DNA from: CAZGAH01 sp964523295
Lineage (GTDB): Bacteria; Desulfobacterota; Desulfovibrionia; Desulfovibrionales; Desulfovibrionaceae
Assembly (NCBI GenBank): GCA_964523295.1
Contig: CAZGAH010000005.1
Location: 36,280-100,279, forward strand
Length of the DNA: 64,000 nucleotides
Direction of reading: 5' to 3'
Shown: positions 38,037 through 46,745 of the stretch, piece after piece
Position numbering within the stretch: the first letter of the stretch is position 1
Layout of the letters: every line of letters begins with the position of its first letter
Position numbers and translations under genes: made by a program
The notes under the pieces: model-generated
What the model was told of the DNA's origin: nothing
Databases searched by the model: none
The model's input: only the letters and a program-made list of their open reading frames with translations

Positions 38037-38457
38037 ACCCCACCGCCTGTTATTGAGTTCGCTGGCCGTGCCTACCGCACGCGCGCGCCGCTGGCAAGGC
38101 CGCTCTTGTCTGGTTATCCGCTCCAAGCGGGCAGACAGACGCCCGGTGTTTGCGGAGGATTCGACACATTTACGAAATGGACACTTTTTTACGAAATATC
38201 GGCAGCCAATGCCGACAGCCGGGACAATCAGAGTCCCTCTCGTCAGAGACAATACAAATAATATCAACATATTGCAGAACACAGATCCTTGAACCGCACC
38301 TTGGCCCGTTCTTTGCTGATATTGAGCGGGATGGTGTGAACTCTCTCAGCCCTGAGCACAGCGATGCCGGCTGCGGAGGCAACCAGGACAACACGACATA
38401 GAGAATACCTGCGTGACGGGGGGCCATGCCTCTCTGTCTTGAGCAGGAGGGACTATT
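38037..38457. other. Divergent intergenic region, no gene recognised
   Basis: 421 bases between the leftward MarC gene and the rightward HDOD gene. The middle is AT-rich and holds a directly repeated TTTACGAAAT (38169-38178 and 38188-38197, 19 bases apart start to start), a possible protein-binding site. No coding potential is convincing. Confidence 0.45.
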
Positions 38458-39738
38458 ATGTATAAGGGAATGACCAACTCGCACGACGCGCGGCTGTTTT
38501 TCACGCGGCAACCGATTTTCGGCAAGAATGATCTGGTATGGGGGCATCAACTGCTGTCGCGGGATGCGCCGTGGCTGAACGAAGGCAACGGCACGGATCA
38601 CCGGAGCGCTATTGACGGCGCATCACCGCGACTGACAAAGGACCCGAATCTGCTGGCCAGGACGTATGCCTGCCTGCCGGGTCAGGTGGGATCAAGGAAG
38701 ATTCTTGTCGGTTTTTCCGAGCGCTCGGTCCTGGCGGACGAGCCGCGGGCTTTGTCCCCTTTGCATACGGTTATCGCAGTTCGGGAAACCGCGTCGATCC
38801 GGCCGGACTATCTGGCCGCGCTGGACAGTCTGAAGAAGGACCGTTACGCGATAGCCATTGACGATTTCGAGGGTCTGGTCGGTGCAGAGGCCCTGTTGCG
38901 CAGGGCGGACATCGTCAAGATCAACGTCATCGGCAAGACGCAGACGCAGATACTTCAGCTCATGAAGGCGGCATCGGGCAATGGCGAAGTGCTTATTGCC
39001 AAGGGCATCGAGAACCGGAAGCATCTGCAGCTGGCGCAGGCGCTGGGGTTCACCCACTTTCAGGGCACTTTCTTCCGCAAGCCGGACATCGTACCCGGCC
39101 GCGCGCTCACCTCGAACCAGATCGCCCGGCTCAGGCTGTTCAAGATCATCGAGACCGGCACCCCGGACTTCAACCGCCTGGCCGAGGCCATTTCCATGGA
39201 CGCCTCGATCAGCTACCGGCTTCTTGTGTTCCTGAATTCCGCGGCGTTCAGCTTTCCGGTCGAGGTGACGTCCATCAGCCACGCGGTAGTCATGCTGGGT
39301 TGGGAGCAGGTCAAGACCTGGCTGCGTATGGCCATTCTGAACGATCTGGCTCCCAGCGAAAAGAGCGCCGAGCTGGTAAAGCTGGCGGCACAGCGGAGTA
39401 ATTTCTTCAGGCTGGCGGCGCAGCGCAGTCAGTATACTGCCTTGCCGGCCGACGAACTCTTCCTGCTGGGCCTGTTTTCCCTGTTGGAGCCGCTGTTGGA
39501 TATGCCGGTCGCCGAAATCGTGGAAAATCTCCCGATCAGCCCGGAACTCAAGGCCGGACTGCGGCAGGAAACCAAGATTTACCGGGTATGGGTCGAGCTG
39601 GCGCAGCGCATCGAGGCCGCGGACTGGTCCAATGTCGATCGTATCATCGCCTTTCTGGGGCTGGATCCGGCCTGCGTAACCAATAGCTACTACGACGCGA
39701 ACGTGCTCATTACCGCCTTCTTCGGCGCTGGCGATTAA
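38458..39738 (+). CDS. EAL-like/HDOD signalling protein (YuxH-type)
   Basis: A 426-residue protein. The first about 210 residues resemble a degenerate EAL domain (FFTRQPIFGKNDLVWGHQLLSR, AIAIDDFEGLVGAEALLRRADIVKINV); the EAL glutamate and several metal ligands are absent, so cyclic-di-GMP hydrolysis is unlikely. The second half is an HDOD domain (NRLAEAISMDASISYRLLVFLNSAAFSF, SISHAVVMLGWEQVKTWLRMAILNDL, then ELFLLGLFSLLEPLLDMP). Such proteins act in regulation, but their partners vary. AGGAGG lies before the ATG. A strong terminator follows. Confidence 0.88.
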   Translation: MYKGMTNSHDARLFFTRQPIFGKNDLVWGHQLLSRDAPWLNEGNGTDHRSAIDGASPRLTKDPNLLARTYACLPGQVGSRKILVGFSERSVLADEPRALSPLHTVIAVRETASIRPDYLAALDSLKKDRYAIAIDDFEGLVGAEALLRRADIVKINVIGKTQTQILQLMKAASGNGEVLIAKGIENRKHLQLAQALGFTHFQGTFFRKPDIVPGRALTSNQIARLRLFKIIETGTPDFNRLAEAISMDASISYRLLVFLNSAAFSFPVEVTSISHAVVMLGWEQVKTWLRMAILNDLAPSEKSAELVKLAAQRSNFFRLAAQRSQYTALPADELFLLGLFSLLEPLLDMPVAEIVENLPISPELKAGLRQETKIYRVWVELAQRIEAADWSNVDRIIAFLGLDPACVTNSYYDANVLITAFFGAGD

Positions 39739-39761
39739 CCCCTCATTGCCAGACAACAACA

Positions 39762-39807
39762 GCCGGCGGCGTCCAGGATTGTCTCCCGGGCGCCGCCGGC
39801 CGTTTTT
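39762..39807 (+). terminator. Rho-independent terminator after the HDOD gene
   Basis: Ten-base arms GCCGGCGGCG (39762-39771) and CGCCGCCGGC (39791-39800) are followed by CGTTTTT. It lies 24 bases after the HDOD stop and before the convergent PilZ gene. Confidence 0.85.
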
Positions 39808-39837
39808 CTGTCCGGAAAAAGGGTGGTGGGCCTTGTC

Positions 39838-40404
39838 TCAGTCGTCGTGCGTAGCCTGGGCCAGCGGCATGAGATACAACCCCAGGTCAGGATTGCGTTC
39901 GTAGGGGCTGAGAAAGCGGACGTTGACTACGAGCCCCTGCACCTGACGCACCTCGATGTCCTGGTTGATGATGGTGCGGTTCGGCGTATCGAGCGCGAAA
40001 CGCACGCTCAGCGTATCCCCGACCTGGAGGCCGTGCGGCTCGGCAGTCTTGAAGGCCAGGCCGCCGAGGGAGAGGTCTACCACCGTCATGGCAGCCTCGG
40101 GCCTGTCGCTCCCGGCAACGCAGGTTCCGTCAAGCTCGACCCGCTTGCGATAGGTCTTGCGCTTCTCCAGCATGCCCTTGAAGATTTCACCGCAGGTGCA
40201 GCGGATGCGCAATGCCGTGCTGAAATCCTTGAAGCGCGACGCATCGATGACTTTTTCCCGACCACAGGCCGGACACACGACAACCGCTTCACCGTTTTCA
40301 TCGACGTAAAATGAAAAAACCGGAATTTTGTCGTTGGCGATATCCATAACGGAATCCATTCGTCCGGCCTGGGCGGAACCGGGTTGCTGGCTGTCATTGT
40401 ACAT
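39838..40404 (-). CDS. PilZ-domain protein with zinc-ribbon-like N-terminus
   Basis: A roughly 188-residue protein. Two CxxC-type pairs (CPACGREK and RCTCGEI) suggest a small zinc ribbon at about residues 40-75. The PilZ part has the arginine motif KTYRKRVELDG and the MTVVDLSLGGLAF motif (D-x-S-x2-G), the two elements that bind cyclic-di-GMP. It is probably a cytoplasmic effector responding to that messenger. The start is uncertain (ATG 40404, TTG 40410, or Met at 40359); no good ribosome site is seen. Confidence 0.82.
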   Translation of the reverse strand: MYNDSQQPGSAQAGRMDSVMDIANDKIPVFSFYVDENGEAVVVCPACGREKVIDASRFKDFSTALRIRCTCGEIFKGMLEKRKTYRKRVELDGTCVAGSDRPEAAMTVVDLSLGGLAFKTAEPHGLQVGDTLSVRFALDTPNRTIINQDIEVRQVQGLVVNVRFLSPYERNPDLGLYLMPLAQATHDD

Positions 40405-41675
40405 GCTCAAAGCCGGTCGGATGTATCAATAGCACGACATGCGGAGAAGAACAAGGCGAAATGAGAAAGTGTCCATAGCACGTGTAACTGACCGATTCAG
40501 GTAGCACATGACTGGACCGATGCGCGGCCTCAGTCCTTACGATTTTTGATTCTTCGACGTTCTCTGTTGAATTCGTCTCCTTCTACTGCTACGGCTCTCC
40601 GTGAATAATAATCGATGACTGTAATGAGACCCGAGGGTTGATAAGATTTTCGCTTTTATCCGCATAGCAGATGCAAAAACGACATGATGTAGTCATAAGA
40701 ATGATTTCTGAAGAGGCCATGAACATACGACCATCAAAGATTTAAACCATTTCATCGTGTTGCCGGTGAAATGTGTAGGCTGCCAGGGACATTGAAGGCC
40801 AACTCTTCATCATATATCGAAGAACACAACACCATAGTGCTGTGAGGCCGAAGCCAAGGGTGAGCAGATCATTTGCATCCACGGGCAGTTGCTTCCTGTT
40901 GGAGGCGAAGGGATACCTTGAAGAGCGTTGTGCAATCAATGGGAGGAAATTCCACGTCAAACCTCGAAGAACCAAATCGCTGGAGCACATCGATGAATTA
41001 CCGGCGAAGGATGTTTGAGGAACAACAACATGGACACTTGCCAGACTACTTGCTGCGGTGCTGGTGCATATTCTTTCTGACTCGAAACGCTTTTTCCCTC
41101 TGTGGATATAAACTGTAATAGCAGATCAAGAGAAGAAAGAGTTTAGTCAAATTTTAGAATAGGCCTTTGGGCTTTGCGATAGATCGCTTCAAACCAGGGT
41201 ACTCTTTTGCTTTGTTAAGCCCTGAAGGCAGAGAGACAATGATGATCTCTTCACGCTAAAGAAATATTCAAAAAACCACCTTTAATTAGACATGACAATG
41301 CCTGATTTTAACGTCTGTGCCCCCTGGGATTAAACGCATTGGGACCAATCAGGATGCAAAAAAGAGAAAAGGAAAGGTCGCCCCGAAGGACGGCCATCCG
41401 CCTTGGTCCCTGCCAAGGCGCTCAGATCGCGTCCCCGCGCTGCCCTCTCCTACGGGCAGGTGAAAGGGAGAAGCCAACGACTGGAATCAAAAGTCAAGAA
41501 AGCGATTTGACAAGCGGATTGCGTGCAAGTACGGTAATGGGTATGTAGTGGAGGACAATGTCGTTGGCTGAACAGAAGAGAATTTACATCATTTTTTGGA
41601 CTTGACTCATATTTTGATTCCGGTGAAATCGGCAACAGGAGCCACTCTGCCCCTGACAGGGCAGGAGGAGACATA
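40405..41675. other. 1.3-kb lower-GC region without an intact gene
   Basis: Composition falls well below the surrounding DNA and no frame of useful length has a family match or good start. Short open frames on both strands (for example 40742-40990 minus and 40873-41118 plus) lack ribosome sites and recognisable motifs. The region looks like decayed foreign DNA. AGGAGG at 41664-41669 serves the ABC ATPase. Confidence 0.6.
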
Positions 41676-42455
41676 GTGCCAGACGTCGTTATCGACATTC
41701 GTCACGTCAACTTCGGCTATGATGAAGAGCTTGTGCTCGAAGACGTGAATCTCCAGCTACGAAAGGGAGATTTTCTGGCCTTGCTAGGTCCCAACGGCGG
41801 AGGGAAATCCACGTTGCTCAAGCTCGTGCTCGGCCTGCTCACACCGGATACAGGCGAGATACGGGTTTTCGGTCAACCACCGGGAGTATTCGGCGAGAGC
41901 ATTGGCTACGTGCCCCAGCAGGCAGCCAACCGACCCGGATTTCCGATAACGGCGCTGGATGTCGTGCTGATGGGACTCCGCGGCAGACGTTCCCTCGGCA
42001 TTCGCGTACAGCAGAGTGACCGGGAACGGGCCATGGCGGCGCTGGAGCAGGTCGGGGTACATGCCCTTGCTGCCCGACGCATAGACAGTCTCTCCGGCGG
42101 TCAACGCCAGCGCGTATTCGTTGCGCGCGCCCTTGCCTCCGCTCCCAAGTTGCTCATCTTCGATGAACCGACGTCAAACATCGATCCGCTCGGCAAATTC
42201 TGCTTCTATGAACTCCTTGCCGAGCTTGCGAAATCCACATCCATCCTTGTCGTCAGCCACGATTTCGGCATCACCTCCGCGCGCATCACGGCCGTAGCCT
42301 GTGTCAACCGCCGGCTTATCTATAATTCCCGGCCCGAGCTGAACACCTCCATGCTCGAGCTTGTCTACGGTCCGCACAATCCCTCCTGTCACATGGATGC
42401 CTACATTCAGGACATTGCCCACTTTCTCCAGCCATCGCAACGGGCGGAACGATGA
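41676..42455 (+). CDS. Metal-type ABC transporter ATP-binding protein
   Basis: A 259-residue ATPase of the zinc/manganese/iron chelate ABC family. Walker A is GPNGGGKSTLLKLVLGLL (about residues 37-45), the signature is SLSGGQRQRVFVARALAS, and Walker B is LLIFDEPTSNID, then VVSHDFG. The unusual GPNGGGKS version is common in ZnuC-type proteins. GTG at 41676 is used with AGGAGGAG just upstream. The stop overlaps the permease start in an ATGA. No periplasmic binding protein is adjacent. Confidence 0.9.
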   Translation: MPDVVIDIRHVNFGYDEELVLEDVNLQLRKGDFLALLGPNGGGKSTLLKLVLGLLTPDTGEIRVFGQPPGVFGESIGYVPQQAANRPGFPITALDVVLMGLRGRRSLGIRVQQSDRERAMAALEQVGVHALAARRIDSLSGGQRQRVFVARALASAPKLLIFDEPTSNIDPLGKFCFYELLAELAKSTSILVVSHDFGITSARITAVACVNRRLIYNSRPELNTSMLELVYGPHNPSCHMDAYIQDIAHFLQPSQRAER

Positions 42456-43276
42456 TTGGCATACTTGATCAGCAGTTCATGCAGAACGCCCTGGCTGCCG
42501 GCGTGCTCGCCAGCCTGGCCTGCGGCATGATCGGCACGCTCGTGGTTGTCAACCGCCTGGTGTTTCTTGCCGGCGGAATAGCGCACGCAGCCTACGGCGG
42601 CGTCGGACTGGCCTTCTTTCTGGGACTGCCGGTGCTGCCGTGTACGGTAGGGTTCACGCTGCTGTCGTCCCTGGCCATGGGAGGGTTCACGTTGCATCGC
42701 AAGGAGCGCGCCGACACGGTCATCGGGGTGCTCTGGGCCGCAGGCATGGCCCTGGGCATCATTTTGCTGGACCTGAGCCCGGGATACAATACCGACATCA
42801 TGAGCTATCTGTTCGGCTCCATCCTGACCGTGCGGCACGCGGACCTGTGGTTCATGCTCGGCCTGGACACAGCCGTGCTGCTCGTCATTGTCTTTTTTTA
42901 CAAAGATTTCATCGCGATGTCCTTCGATCCGGAGTTCGCCCGCACGCGCGGTATTCCCGTAGCGGGGCTGTACTTTCTCTTGCTGGGGATGATCGCTGTT
43001 TCCGTGGTCATGATCATCCAGGTCGTCGGACTGATCCTGGTTATCGCCCTGTTGACCATTCCGCCCTGGTTGGCGCAGCGCACGGCAGCATCGCTGGGGC
43101 GAATGATGATCGCAGCAGTGCTTTGGAGCGTCTTATTCTGTCTGATCGGACTCTTTCTGGCGTACATGGCCGACCTCTCGTCCGGCGCGTCGATCATTGC
43201 CATAGCCACAGTGAGCTTTTTCGGGGTATTCAGCTGGGACTCCCTGCGAGTGCGATATCGCAGCAAGAATACTTGA
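42452..43276 (+). CDS. Metal-type ABC transporter permease (ZnuB/MntB-like)
   Basis: A 274-residue permease of the ABC-3 family with eight or so hydrophobic segments. It begins with MQNALAAGVLASLACGMIGTLVVVNRLVFLAGGIAHAAYGGVGLAFF, where the HAAYGG motif is typical, and later has TIPPWLAQRTAASLGRMM. Together with the ATPase it forms a metal uptake system, most likely zinc or manganese; the metal cannot be fixed from sequence. Confidence 0.88.
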   Translation: MIGILDQQFMQNALAAGVLASLACGMIGTLVVVNRLVFLAGGIAHAAYGGVGLAFFLGLPVLPCTVGFTLLSSLAMGGFTLHRKERADTVIGVLWAAGMALGIILLDLSPGYNTDIMSYLFGSILTVRHADLWFMLGLDTAVLLVIVFFYKDFIAMSFDPEFARTRGIPVAGLYFLLLGMIAVSVVMIIQVVGLILVIALLTIPPWLAQRTAASLGRMMIAAVLWSVLFCLIGLFLAYMADLSSGASIIAIATVSFFGVFSWDSLRVRYRSKNT

Positions 43277-43304
43277 AGCGAACAGCCGGATGGCCTTCGA
43301 ATGA

Positions 43305-43905
43305 GTCACTCTGTCAAACCAACAGGATGATCCCATAAACAAGAAAATCATCACACTTCCCGCACCGTCCGAACGCCCCGGTTCATGCCTTGGGGATGCA
43401 CTCCGTGCGCGCCGCCCTGTTCGATATTTTCGTGCCGGGCATGTGACTCTCGCTGAGGTGTCCGGATTGTTTTGGGCGAAGCACGGTATCCTCGTTGTTC
43501 CGCGTGGACGTACTGTACCCTCTGCTGGCGGGCTGTATCCTTTGGAGCTTTATCTGGCATTGGACCGGAGGAGGAACCCGGGCCAGGTGTATTCCACGAC
43601 ACCCCGGCATCCCATACGCTCCGGCGGCGTCTACATGAAGACCGGCGCGCAATGGTGGCCAATGCCTCATTGCATCAATACTGAATTGCCCAAGCACAGT
43701 TGATTTTTGTTGTATGCGCCGTTTTCGAACCGGTCACCTGACGCTACGAAAACTGCGGCTTTAGCTTTGCCTGTATCGAAACCAGTTGCGCCGAACAGGC
43801 GTTCACACTCCAGGCCGTTGCCCTTGACCTTGGAACCTGCATGATCGGAGCTTTCGGTGGCGCGCGTACAGCAGGCAGCGCAGGCGTAGCTCTCAGAGCA
43901 ACCAT
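43305..43905 (+). pseudogene. SagB-type nitroreductase pseudogene
   Basis: The first part reads LPAPSERPGSCLGDALRARRPVRYFRAGHVTLAEVSGLFWAKHGI and RTVPSAGGLYPLELYLAL, the N-terminal pattern of SagB/ThcOx-like FMN enzymes. Near 43570 the frame shifts by one: the other frame continues with HDTPASHTLRRRLHEDRRAMVANASLHQY, meets a TGA, then LIFVVCAVFEPVT, another TGA, and finally RYENCGFSFACIET with FTLQAVALDLGTCMIGAF. These pieces match the family in order. One frameshift and two stops make function impossible. No start codon is seen. It follows the ABC permease. Confidence 0.8.
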
Positions 43906-43962
43906 TGCTGGTACTGCCCGCAGGAAGGCTCAGAGGCGAAGGACCGTAACGAAATTTTTTTA

Positions 43963-43992
43963 TTGACTCCGACTCCTGTCGTAATTTATAGT
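43963..43992 (+). promoter_or_regulatory. ugd: Sigma-70-like promoter candidate upstream of ugd
   Basis: TTGACT (43963-43968) and TATAGT (43987-43992) with an 18-base spacer, in an AT-rich stretch about 57 bases before the ugd start. The -10 box matches consensus in five of six positions. Confidence 0.55.
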
Positions 43993-44048
43993 TAATTTTT
44001 GAGGGTTATTTTCTTCTATGAACATTATATCCTTGCTGAGGCTCAGGA

Positions 44049-45380
44049 ATGAACTTGTGCATTGTTGGAACGGGTTATGTCGGACTGGTAAGCGCGGCAT
44101 GTTTCGCCGAGACGGGAAATTCCGTTTGCTGCGTGGATGTCAATCCGACAATCGTCGAGACCCTACAAAAGGGGCACGTACATATATACGAGCCTGGCCT
44201 AGAAGAATTGGTCCGGCGCAACTACTCGCAGGGACGGTTGCGGTTCACCACGGATCTGGCCGAAGGACTGAAAGATGCGCTGCTCGTGTTCATTACCGTG
44301 GGCACACCTTGCGGCGACGACGGCGCCTGTGATTTGTCTTTCGTTCGTACCGTGGCGGAGGACATCGGCCGCACCATGGACGAATACAAGATTGTCGTGG
44401 ACAAATCTACCGTTCCGGTCGGCACGGCGGACATGGTCAAGGCAATCATACTGGAGGAACATAACAAGCGTGGCGTTTCGATTGAATTCGACGTCGTGTC
44501 CAATCCCGAGTTTCTCAAGGAAGGCGACGCGGTCAACGATTTCATGAAGCCGGACCGGGTCATCGTGGGCACGGACAACGTGCGCACCGCTGAATTGCTC
44601 AAGGCGCTGTACTCGCCCTTTGCCCGCAGCCGGGAAAAGATGATTATCATGAACGTACGTAGCGCTGAAATGACTAAATACGCAGCGAACTGCATGCTGG
44701 CGACCAAAATTTCCTTTATCAACGAAATCGCGAATATCTGCGAGACGGTTGGCGCCGACATCCGCGACGTGCGCATCGGCATCGGGTCAGACCATCGCAT
44801 TGGTTACAGCTTCATTTACCCTGGCGTAGGCTACGGAGGTTCATGCTTTCCCAAGGATGTCAAAGCGCTTATCCAGACGGCACGCTCCGCAGGTTATGAA
44901 CCTCAACTGATTAGTTCGGTCGACGAAGTGAATAACCGCCAAAAACTTGTGCTCGCGCGAAAAATTGAATCCTACTTCGCCGAGCGCGGGGGAGTGGCCG
45001 GAAAGACCCTCGGACTGTGGGGGCTGTCATTCAAGGCCAATACCGACGACACTCGTGAAGCGGCATCTCTGGCCATTGTTCAGTACCTGAACGAGCGGGG
45101 AATGAAAGTCAGGGCGTACGACCCGGTGGCAGGATCACGCGTCAAAGCCATGAACAGCGACAACGCTTTGTTGGAGATTGTCGATTCGCAGTACCAGGCG
45201 CTGGAAGGTGCCGACGCGCTCGCCGTCGTTACTGAGTGGAATCAGTTCCGCAGCCCGGATTTCAAGCGCATTAAATCACTCCTGGGTACGCCAGCCATAT
45301 TCGACGGGCGCAACCTCTATTCTCCTGCCCTGGTTGCCGACTTCGGTTTGTTATACATCAGCATAGGAAGATATGCCTGA
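44049..45380 (+). CDS. ugd: UDP-glucose 6-dehydrogenase
   Basis: A 443-residue NAD-dependent dehydrogenase of the UDP-glucose/GDP-mannose family, oxidising UDP-glucose to UDP-glucuronate for surface polysaccharides. The N-terminal NAD site is MNLCIVGTGYVGLVSAACFAE, the catalytic Cys is in GYGGSCFPKDVKAL (about residue 260), and the KSTVPVGT and GLSFKANTDDTREA motifs are present. GAGG lies seven bases upstream of the ATG. Nearby genes are decayed, so it is a lone survivor in this region. Confidence 0.93.
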   Translation: MNLCIVGTGYVGLVSAACFAETGNSVCCVDVNPTIVETLQKGHVHIYEPGLEELVRRNYSQGRLRFTTDLAEGLKDALLVFITVGTPCGDDGACDLSFVRTVAEDIGRTMDEYKIVVDKSTVPVGTADMVKAIILEEHNKRGVSIEFDVVSNPEFLKEGDAVNDFMKPDRVIVGTDNVRTAELLKALYSPFARSREKMIIMNVRSAEMTKYAANCMLATKISFINEIANICETVGADIRDVRIGIGSDHRIGYSFIYPGVGYGGSCFPKDVKALIQTARSAGYEPQLISSVDEVNNRQKLVLARKIESYFAERGGVAGKTLGLWGLSFKANTDDTREAASLAIVQYLNERGMKVRAYDPVAGSRVKAMNSDNALLEIVDSQYQALEGADALAVVTEWNQFRSPDFKRIKSLLGTPAIFDGRNLYSPALVADFGLLYISIGRYA

Positions 45381-45387
45381 TAAGCTA

Positions 45388-45407
45388 TTCAGCCGGTTAA
45401 GGCTGAA
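45388..45407 (+). terminator. Weak hairpin after ugd
   Basis: Seven-base arms TTCAGCC and GGCTGAA around a six-base loop lie seven bases after the ugd stop. There is no uridine run on the plus strand, so termination is only possible. Confidence 0.3.
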
Positions 45408-45508
45408 AATACAACTCCGCCGAGCGGGTGCCAGGGGCACACCGTGAAGCCTTTTCAACCGGATTATCTCTAACCAGGCGTAATGATTCTTTTTGGCAAC
45501 AAGCAGCT

Positions 45509-45724
45509 TCAACCAAAAATACGCAAACAGGAACGGAGCTGTAATTCCTGGAGTATGATTCGCTCATATTCCAGGGTTTGGTCACTTGGCATTGAGCGAT
45601 CTTCTTCCAAAAACTTTTCCAAATATTGCGTTTCTTCCCAAAAATCGAGCAACTCGTCATCACCCAGCGAGCGTATCTGGTCGGTCAACGGGATGTCTTC
45701 GGTATGCATGAAAAATCGACCCAT
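45509..45724 (-). CDS. 71-residue acidic helical protein, unknown function
   Basis: A small protein beginning MGRFFMHTEDIPLTDQIRSL and continuing with GDDELLDFWEETQYLEKFLEEDRSMPSDQTLEYERIILQELQLRSCLRIFG. It is rich in Glu, Asp and Leu and predicted to be mostly helical. AAGGAG lies seven bases before the ATG at 45724, which fixes the start; a longer frame to 45820 has no such signal. Composition resembles the chromosome more than the AT-rich surroundings. No family is recognised. Confidence 0.6.
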   Translation of the reverse strand: MGRFFMHTEDIPLTDQIRSLGDDELLDFWEETQYLEKFLEEDRSMPSDQTLEYERIILQELQLRSCLRIFG

Positions 45725-46429
45725 GCAGGCAGCTCCTTGCAGATAATTACCCCACATGCCAGACAGGATCCTTCCTGCTCGTGGTGGAGTGGCTATACCC
45801 TGAAATGACCTGTTGATCAAGTGGGAAGGGACATTTCATCTGCCTTTGCCAGCAGCTCGACGTCGTCGATGCTACGACTCCTGTTGCTCCGAAGATCGCG
45901 CGGCGTGCCGCTTGGTGGTCCTTGTCGGCGCCGCAGTTCAAATCCGCGAGCTGATAGCTCATATCTATATCCGCCGTTGCTTGCGACCGTATCTCCTCAT
46001 CGTAATTGAACGCACATGACAGATTTTAATTATTAACAAATTGTTTATTTTTTTAAAAATGATTTATCTAAAATTAGCTTTGTCAAAAGATCACAGCTGG
46101 TCTAATTTAAAATCCTACTTCAGTCCTTAAGTCTCATGGAAAATTACTTTTGCGCGAAAAAAATATTCAACTGCACCACGCACCCTCCCAATAGCATACG
46201 CCACGCAATGAGTTTGTGCCATTTTCTATTGCAACCCAATGGCCCCTGAAAATTTCTAGCATATAATCATTCATTGAAGTTAAATACAATGATAGGCATA
46301 TTAAATGAAATATCCTTACTAATTGCAACGCTAACTTTACCCATAGCCTTATTTGAATTTTCATTAGAAAATGTATTTTTCTCTCAATATTTATGCCGCT
46401 AGTGTCTCAACGCGTAGGGTAAACAGGCA
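45725..46429. other. AT-rich region without a recognised gene
   Basis: The stretch from about 46020 to 46390 is strongly AT-rich and codes for nothing recognisable. 45840-46010 is GC-rich with open frames on both strands but no family match. Probably a graveyard of mobile DNA next to the transposase relic. Confidence 0.5.
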
Positions 46430-46609
46430 GAAGCGCTCCATTCGACGGGTTGAGACTCTCTGCACCCAGGCGTCCGGGATGACGCCGTTGAGCGCCTTTT
46501 CGGAGCGCCGTCGCGGTTCGAGAAATGATGATAAATATGACCCTTCGCGTAGCTTCGGGATATCACTGCATTGACCTGAACGCCAATGTGTGGTTACGTC
46601 CTTGTTGCT
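46430..46609 (-). pseudogene. IS256-family (Mutator-type) transposase relic
   Basis: On the minus strand the sequence SDIPKLREGSYLSSFLEP followed by RRRSEKALNGVIPDAWVQRVSTRRMERF matches the N-terminal part of IS256-family transposases (consensus IPKLREGSYFPSFLEPRRRAEKAL... with QGVSTRKVDDL). Only about 60 residues survive; the catalytic DDE region and both ends of the element are missing. It marks an old insertion in the decayed region between ugd and the next intact gene. Confidence 0.7.
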
Positions 46610-46745
46610 GCGATTCCTGTCCGAGGAACATACTTCAGCGCAGTCAAAGAACGTATACTTCGACATTTAGCGCGTTATAAACGAAAAGGCCGGGCTTTCG
46701 GACGTTTTGCATCGGGACTGAGAAAACGGGAACACGGGGGATGCC

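Noticed and set aside
40742..40990. Possible gene in the low-GC block (minus strand, 82 residues)
   Set aside because: No ribosome site, no recognised motif and no codon bias like the genome.
43970..44030. tRNA-like or riboswitch structure before ugd
   Set aside because: No cloverleaf or known aptamer pattern could be drawn; the sequence fits a promoter.
46167..46364. Small hydrophobic frame on the minus strand
   Set aside because: It lies in strongly AT-rich sequence with no start signal; hydrophobicity follows from base composition.
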